Positions 14,805-23,363 of a DNA stretch of 44,670 nucleotides are shown here, one piece after another. Source of the stretch: Deinococcales bacterium (lineage in GTDB: Bacteria > Deinococcota > Deinococci > Deinococcales > JAAFIG01); assembly GCA_013298595.1 (NCBI GenBank), contig JAAFIG010000026.1:1-44670 (forward strand), read 5' to 3'. The notes beneath the pieces were generated by a model that was not told the DNA's origin, ran no database searches, and worked only from the letters and a program-made list of their open reading frames with translations. Position 1 is the first letter of the stretch. Every line of letters starts with the position of its first letter. The translations under genes and the position numbers were made by a program.

Positions 14805-16763
14805 ATGCAAGTGTTTCTGCCAGATGGAAAAGCCTTAGATTTACAAGTCGGAGCCACAGCCTTAGATGCTGCCAAACTGATTGGTCCTAAACTCGCCGAG
14901 CAAGCCATTGGAGCCAGAGCCAATGGAAAACTCTGGGATATTTTCACGCCACTGCCCGATGGTGCCAAACTCGAGATTTTAACAACTCGTAAACCAGCCG
15001 AAGCCATTGATTTAATGCGGCATACATTAGCCCATGTCATGGCACAAGCCATTCTTGAAGTATACGGAACGAAAAACTTTGCTCGAGACACCATCAAAAT
15101 GGGTGTCGGACCAGTGATTGAAAATGGGTTTTACTACGATTTTGATTTACCAGAACCCTTAAAACTCGAGGAATTAGAAATTCTCGAGAATAAAATGCGC
15201 GAAATCATTGCTCGAGATTTGCCATTGTCACGCTACGAAGTGACCAGAGATCAAGCCCTTGCCGAGTTTGCGGGTCGGGATCGGTATAAAACCGAGTTGA
15301 TTGAAGGCTTACCGGATAACGAACCGATGACGTTCTACCGCCAAGGTTCAGAAGCAGATTTTACAGATCTTTGCCGTGGTCCACATATTCCTCGCACTGG
15401 CTTGATTCCGCCACATTTTAAATTAACGGCAACTTCGGGTGCCTACTGGCGAGGCTCAGAAAAAAATCCGATGCTGCAACGCATTTATGGCGTGGCATTC
15501 GCCACAGCCGCTGAACTCGAGAAACATTTGTGGCAACAAGAAGAAGCCAAAAAACGTGACCACCGTAAATTGGGCAAAGAGATGGATTTATTTGCCTTTT
15601 CCGACGAGGTAGGGCAAGGTTTGCCTTTGTGGTTGCCAAAAGGTGCATTTATTCGTAAAAAGCTCGAAGATTACATGTACGAAAAAGAACAAGAATACGG
15701 CTATGACTATGTAATTAGCCCGCACATCACAAAAGAAAACTTGTATCATCGGTCTGGGCATTTGCCATATTATGCCGATGGAATGTATGCCCCCATCGAA
15801 ATTGAAGGCGAAAACTATTACCTCAAACCGATGAACTGCCCGCATCACCACATGATTTTTGCGGCTCGCCCAAAATCGTACCGTGACCTGCCAGCACGTT
15901 ACGCCGAAGCTGGCACAGTCTACCGCTTTGAAATGTCAGGTGCTTTAACAGGTCTAGCTCGAGTTCGTGGTTTTACCCAAAACGATGCCCATATTTACTG
16001 CTCGAAATCACAAGTTAAAGACGAATTTATCAACGTTATTAAACTTTTTGAAGAAGTCTACAAAGACTTTGGCATTACTGATTATTGGTTTAGGTTGTCG
16101 TTGCCAGATTTTGAAAATAACCCCGAGAAATTTGGCGAACCAGGACCTCAATGGGATGAAAGCATCGCCGCAATTCGGGCTGCGCTCGAGGAAACAGGTG
16201 CCAGTTACGTCGAAGGCATTGGCGAAGCCACATTCTACGGACCTAAACTTGATGTGCAACTAAGAACCGTGGTTGGTAAAGAAGAAAGCATAGCCACCAA
16301 CCAACTCGATTTTATTGTACCAAGCCGTTTCGATCTCGAGTTCACCAATGCTAACGGTGAAAAAGAAACCCCAGTTGTTATTCACCGTGCCATCATGGGC
16401 AGTTTTGACCGCTTCTTTGCATTTTATCTTGAGCATACTGCTGGTAATTTCCCTGTTTGGCTTGCACCCGAACAAGCCCGAATTATCACCATTTCAGATC
16501 GTCACCTCGAGTATGCTGCCACGCTCGAGGCAAAAATGAAAAAAGCCAAGTTACGTGTGACCATAGACTCGAGTAGCGAACGAATGCAAGCCAAAATCCG
16601 CGATGCAGAAATTGCTAAAGTGCCATTTATTCTGGTTGTAGGCGATAAAGAAATTCTCGAGAATGCTGTGAGCTTACGAGAACACGGCAAGGGTGATCGC
16701 GGTAAAGTCTCGAGCGATGCTGTGATTAGCGAAATGCTCGAGCGAGTGGCTGACCGCAAGTAA
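14805..16763 (+). CDS. thrS: threonyl-tRNA synthetase
   Basis: A 652-residue class II synthetase charging tRNA-Thr. It has the full bacterial layout: TGS domain (residues 1-60, MQVFLPDGKALDLQVG), editing domain with HTLAHVMAQAI, the catalytic core with motif 2, zinc ligands Cys in MNCPHHHMIF and His in VIHRAIMGSFDRF, and the C-terminal anticodon-binding domain (from about residue 545, PVWLAPEQARII). I start at the ATG at 14805 behind GAGGTGATT; the longer frame from 14733 reads through the leader hairpins and adds no conserved sequence. A second gene for a membrane-anchored protein follows after 39 bp with its own Shine-Dalgarno. Confidence 0.97.
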   Translation: MQVFLPDGKALDLQVGATALDAAKLIGPKLAEQAIGARANGKLWDIFTPLPDGAKLEILTTRKPAEAIDLMRHTLAHVMAQAILEVYGTKNFARDTIKMGVGPVIENGFYYDFDLPEPLKLEELEILENKMREIIARDLPLSRYEVTRDQALAEFAGRDRYKTELIEGLPDNEPMTFYRQGSEADFTDLCRGPHIPRTGLIPPHFKLTATSGAYWRGSEKNPMLQRIYGVAFATAAELEKHLWQQEEAKKRDHRKLGKEMDLFAFSDEVGQGLPLWLPKGAFIRKKLEDYMYEKEQEYGYDYVISPHITKENLYHRSGHLPYYADGMYAPIEIEGENYYLKPMNCPHHHMIFAARPKSYRDLPARYAEAGTVYRFEMSGALTGLARVRGFTQNDAHIYCSKSQVKDEFINVIKLFEEVYKDFGITDYWFRLSLPDFENNPEKFGEPGPQWDESIAAIRAALEETGASYVEGIGEATFYGPKLDVQLRTVVGKEESIATNQLDFIVPSRFDLEFTNANGEKETPVVIHRAIMGSFDRFFAFYLEHTAGNFPVWLAPEQARIITISDRHLEYAATLEAKMKKAKLRVTIDSSSERMQAKIRDAEIAKVPFILVVGDKEILENAVSLREHGKGDRGKVSSDAVISEMLERVADRK

Positions 16764-16802
16764 AATACTATTTTCTCATGCTGTTTTGTTTAAGGTGATG
16801 GC

Positions 16803-17711
16803 ATGAGGAAATTCGTTTACCTTGTGATTGCACTATTTGTTGTTATTGGTATCTCTTTTTTGGTATTTAGAGTGCCTAACAAAACGAGTGATGAATATAT
16901 TTATGTTGGTGCAAATAATAGTTTGTACCAACTTGGTACATTTGACAAAGAACAGCGGCTCGAGGGTCGAAAATTCAAACTGCAAAAACAAGATGCAGAC
17001 TTAGTGACATTCCAAGTTGAAGGTCTAACACAGCCTGTTGCCTTAGAAATTGGTCGAAATAAACCATTCCCACAATTAACTGCGGTTGTTTCTGATACTT
17101 CGCTTGAAGCAATACAAAAACGCTGGCTAGGAAAACAGATTTGGGGTTATGGTGGTTTTAAAATGCGTTGCCAAATAACTCAAGAAACCACGATAGGTAT
17201 AAGCGGCGAGCTTGACAGTTCAATGTCCATAAAAAGTATTAATCTGATTAGGTCACAAATGCTGCTGTCTGTCAGTGGGGATAGAGCAATGGAATCTCCA
17301 AATGATGCAGGGAATTTTGCTGTGACAACGCCGATAATGGTGCAATTTGAAAAACTCGAGGGGCTTAAATTGACTTGGGAAAAAGGTGCAATGTTACCTG
17401 CAAAACTCGAGGGAAAACCACTCTCTTCAATCTGTCCAAATCCAGTTGGATTTTACGCTGCTGATTGGCAGCTCAAGCGATTATGGAGTCAAACCCCAGC
17501 TCCTCAAGATATTCCTCGAGATAGTGGAATTAAGCGTGGCATGAATCGTTTACAAGTGGCTTGGTTATGGGGTTTTCCGTCTTTGAATGTTGGTACTCGA
17601 GACGAAGTGATGAAACTTGATACTTGGGAGTACACTAATTTCCCATTTCCTGCGACTATAGCATTTAAGAATGGTGTTGTTAGTCAAATTGATATCCCAC
17701 GATTGCCTTGA
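16803..17711 (+). CDS. membrane-anchored protein with C-terminal BamE/SmpA-like region
   Basis: A 302-residue protein with one N-terminal membrane helix or uncleaved signal (about residues 4-22, FVYLVIALFVVIGISFLVF), no lipobox Cys, and a large extracytoplasmic part. The last ~60 residues (IKRGMNRLQVAWLWGFPSLN...LDTWEYTNFPFPATIAFKNG) have the pattern of the BamE/SmpA fold: G-M-x-x-x-x-V-x-x-x-x-G-x-P, W-x-Y, then a hydrophobic strand ending F-x-x-G-V-V. The middle is unassigned. The ATG at 16803 follows AAGGTGATGG. It may be co-transcribed with thrS; a functional link to it is not evident. Its 3' end is 21 nt from that of the convergent kinase gene. Confidence 0.7.
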   Translation: MRKFVYLVIALFVVIGISFLVFRVPNKTSDEYIYVGANNSLYQLGTFDKEQRLEGRKFKLQKQDADLVTFQVEGLTQPVALEIGRNKPFPQLTAVVSDTSLEAIQKRWLGKQIWGYGGFKMRCQITQETTIGISGELDSSMSIKSINLIRSQMLLSVSGDRAMESPNDAGNFAVTTPIMVQFEKLEGLKLTWEKGAMLPAKLEGKPLSSICPNPVGFYAADWQLKRLWSQTPAPQDIPRDSGIKRGMNRLQVAWLWGFPSLNVGTRDEVMKLDTWEYTNFPFPATIAFKNGVVSQIDIPRLP

Positions 17712-17732
17712 TTTACTTCATAGAAATAGCCT

Positions 17733-18818
17733 TTATTGGCGGCTTTGCTGCCAGTACCAATAAAAAAATGCAAATGCAGCTATGGCTGTTGAGTAAATCC
17801 AAAAAGTTTGCACAATGCGGTCTAAAAATTCTTTATCTTTTTGCTTATCAACTATTCTAATTTTAGGTAAGCCCAAACCAATTCGCATGTCGTTTGCGGT
17901 GCGGTATCGCCGCTCGAGTTTCATTTGTAAAGCTTTTTCTAAAGCATGAGCGAGGGTTGAGCTAATGAGTGGGTTACGGTTTTGTACAGGTGTTAAATCC
18001 TTGCCTTGTGCTCGCTCGAGAGCTGTTTCGGGTGGTTTACCTATGACAGCTTCGTAAAAAGTGGCAGCTAACGAGTATAAATCGGTGCTGGGGTGTTCTT
18101 GAATATTTCGCCCATATTGCTCGAGTGGAGCATATGCTGGGGTGAGAATGCGTTCGGAGTTGTGGTTGCTCATCCCTCGAGCGCTGCCAAAATCCACAAT
18201 TTCGGGGTAATCCTCGATAACAATAATATTGGCGGGTTTGAGGTCACGGTGCAAAATACCTTTGCTGTGCACAACAACCAGTGCCTCGAGTAAAGTATCA
18301 AGGAGTTTCATAGCTTCGGCTTCATAAATTGTGCCACGACGAGCAATGCGGGCTTCTAAAGTTTCGCCCGACAAGAATTCCATTGCTAAGTACGTTGTGC
18401 CGTTTTCCTGCCAATTATCTACAGGGGCAACACAAGCGGGATGTTTAATTGTTTGCAGAATTTTTGCTTCTGTTTGGAATCGCTCGAGTTCTTGTTGCCA
18501 AATAAGTTTTTGAGATTGATCTGGTATAACGTTCAAAGCTGTATTTCGGCTGACACGACCATCTGGAAAGAGTTCTTTGATAGCAACATAAGCGTTATGT
18601 CTCGAGTCAAAAGCTCGGTATGTAATAGCAAAGCCACCACGTCCAACGGTGTGAAGGATGCGGTAACGATTTTGATTGAGTGGCGTACCCGTTGGTAGTG
18701 CATCTTCTCGAGGTGGTGTGACAACGATTTTGACTGGGGCTGCAAGAATCTCGCCGCAGCTTTCGCAGTTGGTGTTATTGATGGGATTGGTTGTACCGCA
18801 AATAATGCAGACTTTCAT
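17733..18818 (-). CDS. zinc-ribbon Ser/Thr protein kinase with C-terminal membrane helix
   Basis: A 361-residue Hanks-type kinase. Residues 4-21 form a zinc ribbon (CIICG ... CESCG, Cys 4, 7, 18, 21). The kinase domain spans about 52-315: glycine loop VGRGGFAIT, AIKELFPDG (catalytic Lys), LHRDLKPANIIV (HRD), VDFGSARG (DFG) and TPAYAPLEQYG. A membrane helix near the end (about 335-357, WIYSTAIAAFAFFYWYW) places the kinase in the cytoplasm on a C-terminal anchor. All catalytic residues are intact. It is downstream of and closely related to the next kinase, with a 37-bp gap that still contains its own TAACAT box 6 nt before the ATG. Confidence 0.92.
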   Translation of the reverse strand: MKVCIICGTTNPINNTNCESCGEILAAPVKIVVTPPREDALPTGTPLNQNRYRILHTVGRGGFAITYRAFDSRHNAYVAIKELFPDGRVSRNTALNVIPDQSQKLIWQQELERFQTEAKILQTIKHPACVAPVDNWQENGTTYLAMEFLSGETLEARIARRGTIYEAEAMKLLDTLLEALVVVHSKGILHRDLKPANIIVIEDYPEIVDFGSARGMSNHNSERILTPAYAPLEQYGRNIQEHPSTDLYSLAATFYEAVIGKPPETALERAQGKDLTPVQNRNPLISSTLAHALEKALQMKLERRYRTANDMRIGLGLPKIRIVDKQKDKEFLDRIVQTFWIYSTAIAAFAFFYWYWQQSRQ

Positions 18819-18830
18819 GTTCAGATGTTA
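18819..18830 (-). promoter_or_regulatory. -10 box of the membrane kinase gene
   Basis: TAACAT on the minus strand (18825-18830), 6 nt before the ATG at 18818, inside the 37-bp gap between the two kinase genes. Confidence 0.4.
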
Positions 18831-18855
18831 CGTGGTGAAAAGCAAAATAGTTGCA

Positions 18856-19983
18856 TTATCTTTTGAGCCATTTACTGATTAACCCAGAAATCGCATTGGC
18901 TCGAGGGGCAACTTGTGTTTTATTAATTGGCACAAAGAGATGATCGCTTTGCGGATTTTTTTGTACTACACCGTTTTGTTCGTCTAAACTTTTGATTGAA
19001 AATTCTATTCGACTTTTAATGTCCACTAAGCCAAGTTCATGCAGCACATGTTGAGCGGTTTGGGGTCTGTCTATGACGCGTTCTTCAAGCATATACTCGA
19101 GGGTGCTGGCAAACCGAGCAGAAATATCCGGGTTGACTCGAGTGACAGGTACCAGTCTTGCGCCTTTGCCGCGCTCGAGAGCACTGGGTGGTGGCATCCC
19201 AGTGACTGCTTCGTAAAAAGTCGCCCCGAGGCTGTACAAGTCTGTGTAGGGTCCAAATTTAGCTTCGGAAGCATATTGCTCGAGTGGGGCGTAAGCAGGC
19301 GTGACAACCCGATGTGTGACGCGCACACTGTCTCGAGGGGCAAATTCGGCAGCACTGCCAAAATCAATCAGTACCGCTTCCCCTGAAACAATCATGATGT
19401 TGCTGGGTTTGATGTCGCGGTGAAGTAAATCGCGTTCGTGTAAATCAAATAAACATTCAAGTAATGGCACCAGTAAATGTTTAGCTTGGGCTTCGTTTAA
19501 TTTACCACTGGCAAGAATGCGTTGCTCGAGTGTTTCGCCTTCAAGCATTTCCATTGCCATGTACGCTGTGCCTAGTTCTTCCCATGTCTCGAGCACAGTC
19601 ACAGCGGCTGGATGACGGGTTGCGCGAATCGTATCGGCTTCGTTCTCAAAGCGCCGCATAAGGGTGTACATAGCTCGAGCTTCGCCTGCTTTGGCAGTTA
19701 CTAGACCACTATTGGTATCTCTGTCCACCATGCCATCAGGGAATAATTCTTTTATTGCCACGTACTCTTTGCGGCTGGAATCGTAAGCGCGGTACGTAAT
19801 ACCAAAGCCACCACGTCCAATGCACTCGAGAATTCGGTATTGCCCATTGCGAAGTGCTTGTCCTGCACGTAGCTCATCGGTGATGGTTTGACTTATTTCA
19901 AGAATAGTAAAAGATGTGCCGCAAGCAGAACAGTAAGCTGCATCTGGTGCATTTTCGATGTAACAAATCGGGCAAGTCTGCAT
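18856..19983 (-). CDS. zinc-ribbon Ser/Thr protein kinase, soluble paralogue
   Basis: A 375-residue Hanks-type kinase and paralogue of its downstream neighbour. The start at 19983 gives MQTCPICYIENAPDAAYCSA, placing the zinc-ribbon cysteines at 4, 7, 18 and 21 exactly as in the neighbour; the longer frame to 20079 reads into the terminator of the next gene. Kinase motifs: IGRGGFGITYRAYD, AIKELFPDG, LLHRDIKPSNIMI, IDFGSAAEF, TPAYAPLEQYA. Unlike the neighbour it has no membrane helix; the C-terminal ~70 residues are polar (FSIKSLDEQNGVVQKNPQSD). The two probably arose by tandem duplication and then diverged in location. Substrates are unknown. Confidence 0.92.
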   Translation of the reverse strand: MQTCPICYIENAPDAAYCSACGTSFTILEISQTITDELRAGQALRNGQYRILECIGRGGFGITYRAYDSSRKEYVAIKELFPDGMVDRDTNSGLVTAKAGEARAMYTLMRRFENEADTIRATRHPAAVTVLETWEELGTAYMAMEMLEGETLEQRILASGKLNEAQAKHLLVPLLECLFDLHERDLLHRDIKPSNIMIVSGEAVLIDFGSAAEFAPRDSVRVTHRVVTPAYAPLEQYASEAKFGPYTDLYSLGATFYEAVTGMPPPSALERGKGARLVPVTRVNPDISARFASTLEYMLEERVIDRPQTAQHVLHELGLVDIKSRIEFSIKSLDEQNGVVQKNPQSDHLFVPINKTQVAPRANAISGLISKWLKR

Positions 19984-20071
19984 TTCTATGAAGTATCCTG
20001 ACAAATTTTGGTCTTTGGCGCTATGCCGTAGGCAACAAAGTTTACGTTTTTTCTCGAGGACAAATGATAAA

Positions 20072-20096
20072 GGACGCAAACACTGTATTTGCGTCC
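20072..20096 (-). terminator. intrinsic terminator of the small membrane-protein gene
   Basis: GGACGCAAA (20072-20080) pairs with TTTGCGTCC (20088-20096) around a 7-nt loop; on the minus strand the stem is followed by TTTATCATTT. It lies just past the stop of the gene ending at 20112 and separates it from the kinase pair. Confidence 0.75.
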
Positions 20097-20111
20097 GACT
20101 AAAGGAACGGA

Positions 20112-20369
20112 TTAGCTTTTCTTGAATAATCCAAGTGATTGTGCGCCGTATACAACCGCTGCGCCAGCCACTGCAACCACGGCAATTTGTCCTATGGTGA
20201 CCAGTAAAAAGGTAATCAGTGGTGTGATAACCCAGTTGGCTACGACACCAGCGATTGCGCCACCAATGGCTGCAATGCCGAGGTGTTGTGGGTTAGAGAG
20301 TTTGAGTTGCAGCATTGCCAAAGCAATTCCTGCACCTGCGCCTATAAGTAATGCCAAGATGATGTTCAT
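20112..20369 (-). CDS. small multi-pass membrane protein, unknown function
   Basis: An 85-residue hydrophobic protein with three likely membrane helices (about 3-18 IILALLIGAGAGIALA, 31-50 LGIAAIGGAIAGVVANWV, 52-79 ITPLITFLLVTIGQIAVVAVAGAA). It is Gly/Ala-rich, resembling small GlsB/YeaQ-like transglycosylase-associated membrane proteins, but no diagnostic motif is visible. The start at 20369 follows GGAGG with a 6-nt gap, which decides it against the longer frame from 20441. It stands alone, with its own terminator, and diverges from nth. Confidence 0.75.
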   Translation of the reverse strand: MNIILALLIGAGAGIALAMLQLKLSNPQHLGIAAIGGAIAGVVANWVITPLITFLLVTIGQIAVVAVAGAAVVYGAQSLGLFKKS

Positions 20370-20467
20370 GATGAACCTCCATATAACAGTATGCAGTTTT
20401 TTCTGAGAAAGTTCCAATCGATCAAAAGGACTAGCGAACAAAAATCCTGATGCTTGATTGTACCTGT

Positions 20468-20479
20468 TAGACTAACACC
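20468..20479 (+). promoter_or_regulatory. -10 box of nth
   Basis: TAGACT (20468-20473), 6 nt before the ATG at 20480. Confidence 0.5.
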
Positions 20480-21127
20480 ATGCCGCGTGAAAGCAAAAAA
20501 GCCATGCAAGCTCGAGCTACTTCGATTTTAGAATTATTGCGTTCTGAGTACCCTGATGCTCGTACAGAACTGGATTTTGGTACAGCTTTTCATTTGTTAA
20601 TTGCCACGATTTTATCAGCACAAGCTACCGATGTCAGTGTTAATGCGGCAACCCCTGCTTTGTTTGAGCAATTTCCTGATGCTGTGGCATTAGCTAAAGC
20701 TAACCTCGAGCAAGTTGAAGCATGTATTCGTACCATTGGTTTATTTCGTAACAAAGCTAAAAATATTATTGCCACTGCCCAAATTCTTGTCTTGAGTTAC
20801 CAAGGGCAAGTGCCAAACAATTTTGAGGCTTTGCTGACTTTACCGGGTGTTGGGCGTAAAACAGCAACGGTGGTGCTTTCCAATGCGTATGGTCGCCCTG
20901 GGATTGCAGTGGATACCCATGTTGGACGTTTAGCACGGCGAATGGGTTTTTCAAAATCCGAGAATCCTGATGTGGTGGAAACGGATCTCGAGAAATTATT
21001 TCCAATGTCGGAATGGATTTTTGCCCATCATGCCCTTATTTTGCATGGACGACGCGTTTGTGATGCTCGTAAACCCCGTTGCGATGATTGCAGTTTACTC
21101 GAGTTTTGCTTACAGGTTGGATTATGA
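20480..21127 (+). CDS. nth: endonuclease III (DNA glycosylase/AP lyase)
   Basis: A 215-residue base-excision repair enzyme that removes oxidised pyrimidines and cleaves the abasic site. The helix-hairpin-helix TLPGVGRKTATVVL holds the catalytic Lys, VDTHVGRLARRMG the catalytic Asp, and the C-terminus has the [4Fe-4S] loop C-x6-C-x2-C-x5-C (CDARKPRCDDCSLLEFC). Length and layout are those of E. coli Nth. The ATG at 20480 lies 6 nt behind TAGACT, so it is a leaderless gene. Its stop overlaps the ATG of a 65-codon gene (ATGA), implying coupled translation. Confidence 0.96.
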   Translation: MPRESKKAMQARATSILELLRSEYPDARTELDFGTAFHLLIATILSAQATDVSVNAATPALFEQFPDAVALAKANLEQVEACIRTIGLFRNKAKNIIATAQILVLSYQGQVPNNFEALLTLPGVGRKTATVVLSNAYGRPGIAVDTHVGRLARRMGFSKSENPDVVETDLEKLFPMSEWIFAHHALILHGRRVCDARKPRCDDCSLLEFCLQVGL

Positions 21128-21321
21128 AAAAATTAAGTCGTGGTGATTTTGTCTTGCTGGACAATAAATTAGCTGTGGTAATTCATCTGGAAAATAATGA
21201 AAACGTGCCAGAAGACCATGTTGCATTATGGTTTGGTCAGAGCGAAAATGGTCTGCCACAGGTTTGGACGGTACCACTTGAGTATTGCGTAGCTGCACCT
21301 GAGCCAATGTACAGGCACTAA
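21124..21321 (+). CDS. small protein translationally coupled to nth, unknown function
   Basis: A 65-residue soluble protein I do not recognise (begins MKKLSRGDFVLLDNKLAVVI, ends VAAPEPMYRH). The pattern of short strands (GDFVLLDNKLAVVIHL, DHVALWFGQ, QVWTVPLEYC) suggests a small beta-barrel of SH3 or carboxysome-vertex type, sometimes seen in nucleic-acid-binding proteins; this is a guess from the pattern. ATG at 21124 overlaps the nth stop (ATGA). Its own 3' end overlaps the stop of the convergent GntR gene by 4 nt. The coupling suggests equimolar production with endonuclease III. Confidence 0.7.
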   Translation: MKKLSRGDFVLLDNKLAVVIHLENNENVPEDHVALWFGQSENGLPQVWTVPLEYCVAAPEPMYRH

Positions 21322-22277
21322 TTTTTTTGACCGTATCTTTTTTGTAGTAATGTCTCGAGAACAGCAAATTCTTCGCGTTGATTTTTAGGTAATTGTGTGG
21401 CAATACAAATTAAGAAACGCTCGAGTTGTGAGGATCGGAGTTGTTCAAGAGCTATTCCTAATTCGTTAGCAGCGTCTTTAATCACAATTGTCGCCATGGG
21501 TCCAACCAAACGCGTAAAATTCCAACGTAAATCCTCGAGAAATTCTGTGCCTAGGGTCGGGTCGTTGCTGTTTTGCTCGAGTGCAACACCAATTTCTTCG
21601 GCACTGAGGATTTGCTCAAGCATGTCATCAAAGGCGTTGGTGGCAAGGTTTGGGTTACGTTTGGCAATACTTTCAACCATATTGCTGTGGGCTTGGTGCA
21701 GTTTTTCAAATCCTTGGGTTAAAAACAATGTGGTGCTAAGGTTACGGACAAGCCCTGCTAAAGGCGTATGAATGGCATGTAAAAGTTGGACAACCACACG
21801 GTTATTGCAGGCATTAGCAATGGCAAAATGCAAGGCAAAATCGGCTTGGATATAGTTTTCTACGTTATCCTTGGCGGCTGCCATATCCATTAAAATGGCT
21901 CGCATCTCGGCAATTTGGTTAGCTGTGGCATGTTTAGCAGCATGAGTTAAGGTGTAATGCTCGAGTAAACGCCGTGCCTCGAGAAATTCTTGGGCTTCAG
22001 ATGTTTCGCTGACAGCTTGAAAAAATAAGTTCTGATTGCTGTTCTCTGGGGCACAAACAACGGTGCCACGCCCAGGTTGTGCCTCGAGTAAACCAATCGT
22101 AGCAAGGATACTGATGGCTTCGCGGACGGTTGGTAAACTGGTGCCAAATTGTTTTGCTAAATCCCGTTGGCTAGGTAAAGTATCGCCTGGTTGATAGACA
22201 CCTTGTCCAATCATTTCTTGGAGTTGTTGTGCCATATCTGCGCCCAGCGAGTTGCGTTTTTGTAAGGGTCGAATCAT
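21318..22277 (-). CDS. GntR/FadR-family (FCD) transcriptional regulator with extra C-terminal domain
   Basis: A 319-residue regulator. Residues 1-75 are a GntR winged helix (ADMAQQLQEMIGQGVYQPGD, TLPSQRDLAKQFGTSLPTVREAISIL), residues ~85-220 an all-helical FCD ligand domain (FLEARRLLEHYTLTHAAKHA ... DFALHFAIANACNN), which usually binds organic acids or amino acids. The final ~75 residues (from about DLRWNFTRLVGPMATIVIKD to the end) exceed the normal FadR length and look like a separate helical module. I prefer the ATG at 22277 behind AAGGA; the ATG at 22298, overlapping the previous stop, adds seven residues and is possible. Operon with the HAMP sensor and divergent from livJHMGF, which it may regulate. 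Confidence 0.85.
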   Translation of the reverse strand: MIRPLQKRNSLGADMAQQLQEMIGQGVYQPGDTLPSQRDLAKQFGTSLPTVREAISILATIGLLEAQPGRGTVVCAPENSNQNLFFQAVSETSEAQEFLEARRLLEHYTLTHAAKHATANQIAEMRAILMDMAAAKDNVENYIQADFALHFAIANACNNRVVVQLLHAIHTPLAGLVRNLSTTLFLTQGFEKLHQAHSNMVESIAKRNPNLATNAFDDMLEQILSAEEIGVALEQNSNDPTLGTEFLEDLRWNFTRLVGPMATIVIKDAANELGIALEQLRSSQLERFLICIATQLPKNQREEFAVLETLLQKRYGQKN

Positions 22278-22294
22278 GGTTGTCCTTAGGGAAT

Positions 22295-23191
22295 TCATTT
22301 GCTGGCTCGTCGCATGGCGAGTACCAAACTCAGGCGCATTCGTTCAACGGCTTTGCCGAGGTCTTCGATTTCATCTCGAGTTGGTGCCAGAATAGGGGTA
22401 TTAATTTCGCCTAAACTGATACGGTTGACCGCTTTGGTGATGTCTATCACAGGTTGTGCTAAGCGTTGACTAATCAGCATGGCTAATATCAAAGCAGCGA
22501 TAACCACCACCAGTGTTAACAGCAGAATCAGTAAAAATTGTGTGTCTAGCACTTGTTGTACTTGGCTCGAGCGCACAGCCACACCAAGATCAAAGACTTT
22601 TTTACCTTCGGGTTTGGGGTCGCCAATAAAACGCACAAAGCGTTGCCCGTTGGGTAAATCAAAAATTTCAGCATCGGTTAAGTCAAAAGTGGTTTTTTGA
22701 TTGGCAGTGCTTTGATAACGCCTAATACTGTCACGTAGATGCTGCCCAATTTGCTGAACATCAGCAGTTGAACCCAATGCCTCGAGTTGTTGCTGGTACA
22801 CTTCCGAGCGCTTATCGATAAAAGTAAATTGTTGACTATTGGGGTTAGCGGCTCGAGCCTGATCGTATTGGCGTAACAAATACCAGTCGGTGTCACCGTT
22901 ATTGGAATTAAAAAAGCGTGTGGCTTCGCCCGTTGGTCGAATATCAATAAACGCTACATCTCGAGAGCTAACAGCAGCTTTAAGTTGATTATCTACTAAG
23001 GTGAAATCGGTGATGTCTACAGTTGTTGCTAACACTCGAGCAATGGTTGTGGCAAGGTTATTAGAGACTGTATTGACGATCAGATTTTTGTAATACAGTA
23101 AAATAATGCAGACCAGTACACCAATTAATAGAACAGGCATAATGCTCGAGAGCATAATTTTGTTGCGAAAACCAACACGTTTTGGATTCAT
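22295..23191 (-). CDS. HAMP-domain membrane sensor without output domain
   Basis: A 298-residue protein: short cytoplasmic N-terminus, membrane helix 1 (about residues 13-35, IMLSSIMPVLLIGVLVCIIL), an extracytoplasmic sensing region (about 36-240, single-Cache-like in pattern), membrane helix 2 (about 225-250, FLLILLLTLVVVIAALILAM) and a HAMP domain (about 250-298, ISQRLAQPVIDITKAV ... PTRDEIEDLGKAVERM). It ends there: no kinase, cyclase or chemoreceptor domain follows, so it must signal through a partner. The start at 23191 follows GAGGT. The next gene on the strand is the GntR regulator, with overlapping or closely spaced start, making that regulator the obvious partner to test. Confidence 0.85.
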   Translation of the reverse strand: MNPKRVGFRNKIMLSSIMPVLLIGVLVCIILLYYKNLIVNTVSNNLATTIARVLATTVDITDFTLVDNQLKAAVSSRDVAFIDIRPTGEATRFFNSNNGDTDWYLLRQYDQARAANPNSQQFTFIDKRSEVYQQQLEALGSTADVQQIGQHLRDSIRRYQSTANQKTTFDLTDAEIFDLPNGQRFVRFIGDPKPEGKKVFDLGVAVRSSQVQQVLDTQFLLILLLTLVVVIAALILAMLISQRLAQPVIDITKAVNRISLGEINTPILAPTRDEIEDLGKAVERMRLSLVLAMRRASK

Positions 23192-23363
23192 TCTGACCTC
23201 GAATTGTAATTTATACTCGGATTTAATGTTCTTAACACTATAACGTTTGACATTTCCTTTGCAACCGTTTATCATCTCGGCTCGAAAGCCAAAACAGTTG
23301 TACAAACAAGCACCTGTGGTGCAGGGAATCTATTGCCTGTAACACAACGCTTGAGGAGGATGT

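Noticed and set aside
14585-15097. N-terminal extension of the minus-strand outer-membrane-like gene
   Set aside because: It lies across the thrS start on the opposite strand, adds no conserved sequence, and a signal peptide with a -10 box fits the start at 14584.
19984-20079. Longer start of the second kinase
   Set aside because: The extra 32 codons read into the terminator of the neighbouring gene, and the zinc ribbon aligns with its paralogue only from 19983.
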